Assembly: GCA_903917305.1 (NCBI GenBank)
Contig: CAIXAA010000954.1
Location: 1-7,098 of the forward strand
Direction: 5' to 3'
From: an uncultured Myxococcales bacterium
Lineage (GTDB): Bacteria; Myxococcota_A; UBA9042
DNA: 7,098 bases
Numbering within the stretch: the first letter of the stretch is position 1; every line of letters starts with the position of its first letter. The notes beneath the pieces were generated by a model, which saw only the letters and a program-made list of their open reading frames with translations, had not been told where the DNA came from and made no database searches. Below are positions 4,759 through 7,098 of the stretch, in pieces. A program made the translations under genes and the position numbers.

Positions 4759-6282
4759 ATGAAGAAAGTGCTCATCGCCGGTCGCGGCGAGATTGCCGTG
4801 CGGATCGCCAGGGCCTGCCGCGTGCTGGGCATCGGCTCGGTCGCGATCTACTCCGACGCCGACGCCGGTGCGCGCCATGTGCGCAAGGCCGACGAAGCGG
4901 TGCGGGTCGGCCCCGCGGAATCGGCCTTGTCGTACCTGGACATCGCCGCGGTGCTCGCCGCCGCTCGCTTGACCGGCGCCGACGCCGTGCATCCCGGCTA
5001 CGGATTCCTGAGCGAGAATCCAGATTTCGCCAGCGCCGTCGCCGATGCTGGCCTGACCTGGATCGGACCGCCCGCGGCCGTGATTGCCCCGATTCGCTCC
5101 AAGACCGCGGCCAAGGACGTGGCGCGTGCCGCTGGCGTGCCGACGGCGCCGTCCGCCGTGCTGGACGACCTGTCGGAGGCGGGGCTGCAAGCGGCTGCCA
5201 CCCACGTCGGCTTCCCGCTGCTGGTCAAGCCAGAGGACGGCGGCGGCGGCAAGGGTATGCAACGCGTTGATCGCATGGAAGATCTCGTGCCGGCTGTGCA
5301 AGCTGCGCGCCGCGTCGCCGCGTCGGCCTTCGCGTCGGACCGGCTGCTGCTGGAGCGCTGCATCGAAGGCGCCCGCCACGTCGAAGTGCAGGTGCTGGGC
5401 GATCAGCACGGCGACGCCGTCCACGTCTTCGAGCGCGACTGCAGCGTCCAGCGCCGCCACCAGAAGGTCATCGAAGAGTCGCCGTGCCCCGTGCTCACGC
5501 TGGCGGAACGCGCGGCGATCTGCGAGAGCGGTCGCGCCTTTGCCCGTCATGTCGGCTATGTCGGCGCAGGCACGGTGGAATTCCTTTTCGACCCGGTGAG
5601 CCGCGCCCACTACTTCCTCGAGATGAACACGCGCCTGCAGGTGGAGCATCCCGTGACCGAAGCGGTCGTCGGGCTGGATCTCGTTGTCACGCAACTGCGC
5701 ATCGCGCAAGGCGCGCGGCTCGCCGAGCTGTTCGGGCCCGAGGGGCTGCAGCAGCGCGGCCACGCCATTGAAGTGCGCGTCTATGCGGAAGATCCCGCGG
5801 ATGGCTACGTCCCGCAGGCCGGGACGCTGCAGCGCGTCGTGTGGCCGGATGCGCCGATGGTGCGCGTCGATGCCGGCTTCGAGACCGGCGACGTGGTGCC
5901 CGTGCACTACGACCCGATGCTGGCCAAGATCATTGCGTGGGGCCGCGACCGCGAGGAGGCGACGCTGCGGATGCTGGCCGCGCTGCGCGAGACGGTCGTC
6001 CACGGCGTCGCGACGAACATTCCGATGCTGATCGATGTGTTGCAGCAGCCGAGCTTTGCGCGGTCGGAGGTCAACACCGGCTGGCTCGACGCGTTCTACG
6101 GCACGGAAGGACCTGGCTACGGCGTCGCACCTTCGGATGCGGCCCTGCTGGCCCTCGCCCTGGCCGGACCGGGACAAGCCGCGGCGGGCGCGGCATCTGC
6201 GCGCCATGCCGCCGGACCGGCAGCTGCCAGGGATCCTTGGGACATGCTCGTCGGCCTGCGCGTCGGAGGAGGGCGGTCATGA
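4759..6282 (+). CDS. liuD: Methylcrotonyl-CoA carboxylase, biotin carboxylase subunit (split alpha subunit, BC part)
   Basis: It carboxylates biotin with ATP and bicarbonate. The 507 residues hold the N-terminal BC domain (GRGEIAVRIA at 8-17), the ATP-grasp domain and the BC C-terminal domain to about 448. All expected active-site residues are seen: Lys115, Lys157 before the glycine loop GGGGKGM (161-167), His207, Lys236 in RRHQKVIEE, Glu274, and Glu288/Asn290/Arg292/Gln294/Glu296 in EMNTRLQVEHP, with Arg340. Two motif variants occur: AGRGE instead of ANRGE, and KPED before the glycine loop where KAS-type sequence is usual. After an Ala/Gly-rich linker (468-490) the chain ends in DPWDMLVGLRVGG, which matches the segment just before the BT barrel of single-chain MCC-alpha, and stops there. 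The next gene supplies the rest. Start: ATG at 4759 is chosen because strand 1 (KKVLIAG) begins there; GTG at 4750 would add three residues. The GGGGA just before the ATG is very close to it, so the start is not certain. Confidence 0.95.
   Translation: MKKVLIAGRGEIAVRIARACRVLGIGSVAIYSDADAGARHVRKADEAVRVGPAESALSYLDIAAVLAAARLTGADAVHPGYGFLSENPDFASAVADAGLTWIGPPAAVIAPIRSKTAAKDVARAAGVPTAPSAVLDDLSEAGLQAAATHVGFPLLVKPEDGGGGKGMQRVDRMEDLVPAVQAARRVAASAFASDRLLLERCIEGARHVEVQVLGDQHGDAVHVFERDCSVQRRHQKVIEESPCPVLTLAERAAICESGRAFARHVGYVGAGTVEFLFDPVSRAHYFLEMNTRLQVEHPVTEAVVGLDLVVTQLRIAQGARLAELFGPEGLQQRGHAIEVRVYAEDPADGYVPQAGTLQRVVWPDAPMVRVDAGFETGDVVPVHYDPMLAKIIAWGRDREEATLRMLAALRETVVHGVATNIPMLIDVLQQPSFARSEVNTGWLDAFYGTEGPGYGVAPSDAALLALALAGPGQAAAGAASARHAAGPAAARDPWDMLVGLRVGGGRS
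6265..6273 (+). promoter_or_regulatory. Strong Shine-Dalgarno inside the BC gene for the carrier gene
   Basis: GGAGGAGGG ends five bases before the ATG at 6279, while the upstream frame is still being translated. Together with the ATGA stop/start overlap (6279-6282) it indicates coupled but separate translation of the second chain, and argues that the gene break is real and not a sequencing frameshift. Confidence 0.8.
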
Positions 6283-6809
6283 AACGGCAATTCGAGGACG
6301 CACGCGGCAACCGCTTCGAAGTCAGCTCCAGCCCCGCGGCCGACGGCGCGCACAGCGTGGAAATCCTGCGCGGCGAGGGTGCCGTGCGCCAGGACGCCCG
6401 CGTGCGCCGCGCGCCAGGCGGCGAGTGGCTCGTCGAGGTGGGCGGCATCACCCGCACCGTCTACCTCAGCGTGGGCCAGAACGACACGTGGATCAGCTCC
6501 CTGTCCGCCGGCGACTCCCTGAGCCACACCGTGCGCTTGAAGCCCGTCGAGCAGCGCCGCGCCGGTCGCGGAGATGCCAATCCGACTGCGCACTTGCGCT
6601 CCCCGATGACGGGTCGCGTCGTCGTCGTGCACGTGGCGGCGGGCGATCATGTGGTGAAGGGCCAGCCGCTCCTTGTCGTCGAGGCGATGAAGATGGAGCA
6701 TGTGATCAAGGCGCCGCGCGCAGCTGTCGTGCTGCGTGTGGCCTGCGCGGTGGGACGGCAGGTGGAAGGCGGCGCGGAGCTCGTGGAGCTGGAGCCGGAG
6801 CAAGCCTGA
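6279..6809 (+). CDS. Methylcrotonyl-CoA carboxylase, biotin carrier subunit (split alpha subunit, BT-BCCP part)
   Basis: This 176-residue protein carries the biotin that shuttles between the biotin carboxylase and the carboxyltransferase. Residues about 1-95 (starting MKRQFEDARGNRFEV, with EWLVEVGGITRTVYLSV at 49-65) correspond to the BT domain, the beta-barrel that in MCC holds the BC domain to the beta subunit. Residues about 105-173 are the biotinyl domain: SPMTGRVV (108-115), the biotinylation motif EAMKMEH (135-141) with Lys138 as the biotinylated residue, and the second hammerhead half through VELEP. Added to the preceding 507 residues it gives 683, about the length of ordinary one-chain MCC-alpha. 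It overlaps the previous gene by ATGA. It is not the AccB of fatty-acid synthesis, which has no BT domain and a different N-terminus and sits with accC. No standard symbol exists for this separate subunit as far as I know. Confidence 0.94.
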   Translation: MKRQFEDARGNRFEVSSSPAADGAHSVEILRGEGAVRQDARVRRAPGGEWLVEVGGITRTVYLSVGQNDTWISSLSAGDSLSHTVRLKPVEQRRAGRGDANPTAHLRSPMTGRVVVVHVAAGDHVVKGQPLLVVEAMKMEHVIKAPRAAVVLRVACAVGRQVEGGAELVELEPEQA

Positions 6810-6853
6810 GCGCTTGTGCGTTGCTTTCCAGGCCCTGAATCAGGAGGTCTCGC
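6810..6853 (+). promoter_or_regulatory. Short spacer with strong ribosome binding site for HMG-CoA lyase
   Basis: The 44-base gap holds AGGAGG (6842-6847), six bases before the ATG at 6854, a near-ideal Shine-Dalgarno that fixes the start. CCTGA-A-TCAGG (6834-6844) is a small inverted repeat overlapping it; its one-base centre is too tight for a hairpin. No promoter or terminator is seen, so the gene is probably co-transcribed with those before it. Confidence 0.7.
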
Positions 6854-7098
6854 ATGGTGACGCCGCGTCCGGTCGAGGTGGTCGAAGTCGGTCCGCGCGA
6901 CGGCTTGCAGAATGAGCGCGTGCGGATCTCGACCGGCACCAAGGTGCGCTATGTCGAGGCGTTGGCGCGCGCCGGTGTGCGCCGCATCGAAGTCTCGTCC
7001 TTCGTGCATCCCCATGTGATTCCGCAGCTTGCCGACGCGGAGGAAGTCTTTCACCAGTTGCACCGCGAGCCGGGCGTACGCTACAGCGCCCTGGTGCC
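6854..7098 (+). CDS. liuE: Hydroxymethylglutaryl-CoA lyase (N-terminal part, cut by window edge)
   Basis: HMG-CoA lyase splits HMG-CoA into acetoacetate and acetyl-CoA, the last step of leucine breakdown. The 81 visible residues begin a DRE-TIM (HMGL-like) barrel. VEVVEVGPRDGLQNE (7-21) contains the Arg-Asp pair used for catalysis and divalent-metal binding, and GVRRIEVSSFVHPHVIPQLADAEEV is the second and third barrel segment, where many relatives have SFVSPKWVPQMAD. These features separate it from isopropylmalate and homocitrate synthases. The usual length is about 300 residues, so roughly three quarters lies beyond the window. The ATG is set by AGGAGG six bases upstream. Its place after the MCC genes matches the pathway order. 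Known symbols for the same function include mvaB and hmgL. Confidence 0.95.
   Translation, partial: MVTPRPVEVVEVGPRDGLQNERVRISTGTKVRYVEALARAGVRRIEVSSFVHPHVIPQLADAEEVFHQLHREPGVRYSALV

Noticed and set aside
4381..6207. Minus-strand open frame of 608 codons opposite liuC and the biotin carboxylase gene
   Set aside because: Its translation is rich in Arg, His, Ala and Gly without any domain pattern, and the plus strand carries unmistakable enzymes; long antisense frames are expected in GC-rich codons.
6279..6282. BC/carrier break as a simple frameshift or sequencing error
   Set aside because: The strong Shine-Dalgarno, the ATGA overlap and the break at a domain border fit a real two-gene arrangement better, although reads would be needed to be certain.

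Overview
The window is a high-GC bacterial chromosomal segment with proteobacterial-type genes. Long open frames run on several strands at once, as expected in GC-rich DNA, but one coherent set of real genes can be read. Gene content (an HSD10-type dehydrogenase, a liu/mcc leucine operon, an Ogt-type methyltransferase and an RRM protein) would fit a gamma- or beta-proteobacterium. The genus cannot be told from the sequence, and no mobile element, tRNA, rRNA or CRISPR array is seen.

Layout: (1) 1-146, minus strand: the 5' part of a small RRM RNA-binding protein, running off the left edge. (2) 147-458: a non-coding stretch of 312 bases with a candidate promoter for the RRM gene, a short tandem duplication and several strong inverted repeats, including a REP-like unit and a stem-loop over the stop codon of the next gene. 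(3) 459-1226, minus: an NAD-dependent short-chain dehydrogenase very close to HSD17B10 (3-hydroxyacyl-CoA / 2-methyl-3-hydroxybutyryl-CoA dehydrogenase). (4) 1227-1495: a gene-free leader with a 10-bp inverted repeat. (5) 1496-2065, minus: O6-methylguanine-DNA methyltransferase. (6) 2066-2192: the divergent promoter region. (7) 2193 to the right edge, plus strand: five genes of a leucine/isovalerate (liu) operon: carboxyltransferase subunit of methylcrotonyl-CoA carboxylase (MCC), methylglutaconyl-CoA hydratase, biotin carboxylase subunit of MCC, a separate BT-BCCP biotin carrier subunit, and the start of HMG-CoA lyase.

Together the plus-strand genes convert 3-methylcrotonyl-CoA to 3-methylglutaconyl-CoA (MCC), then to HMG-CoA (LiuC), then to acetoacetate and acetyl-CoA (HMG-CoA lyase). 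The HSD10-like enzyme would serve isoleucine or short branched/straight acyl-CoA oxidation, so the neighbourhood is broadly about branched-chain acyl-CoA breakdown, with the DNA-repair gene as an outsider between the two parts.

The most unusual point is that the MCC alpha subunit, usually one chain of BC-BT-BCCP, is encoded here as two genes. They overlap by ATGA, a strong Shine-Dalgarno precedes the second start, and the break falls at the BC/BT domain border. I see no evidence for a wholly new biological system; this is a recognisable catabolic locus with a few unusual details.
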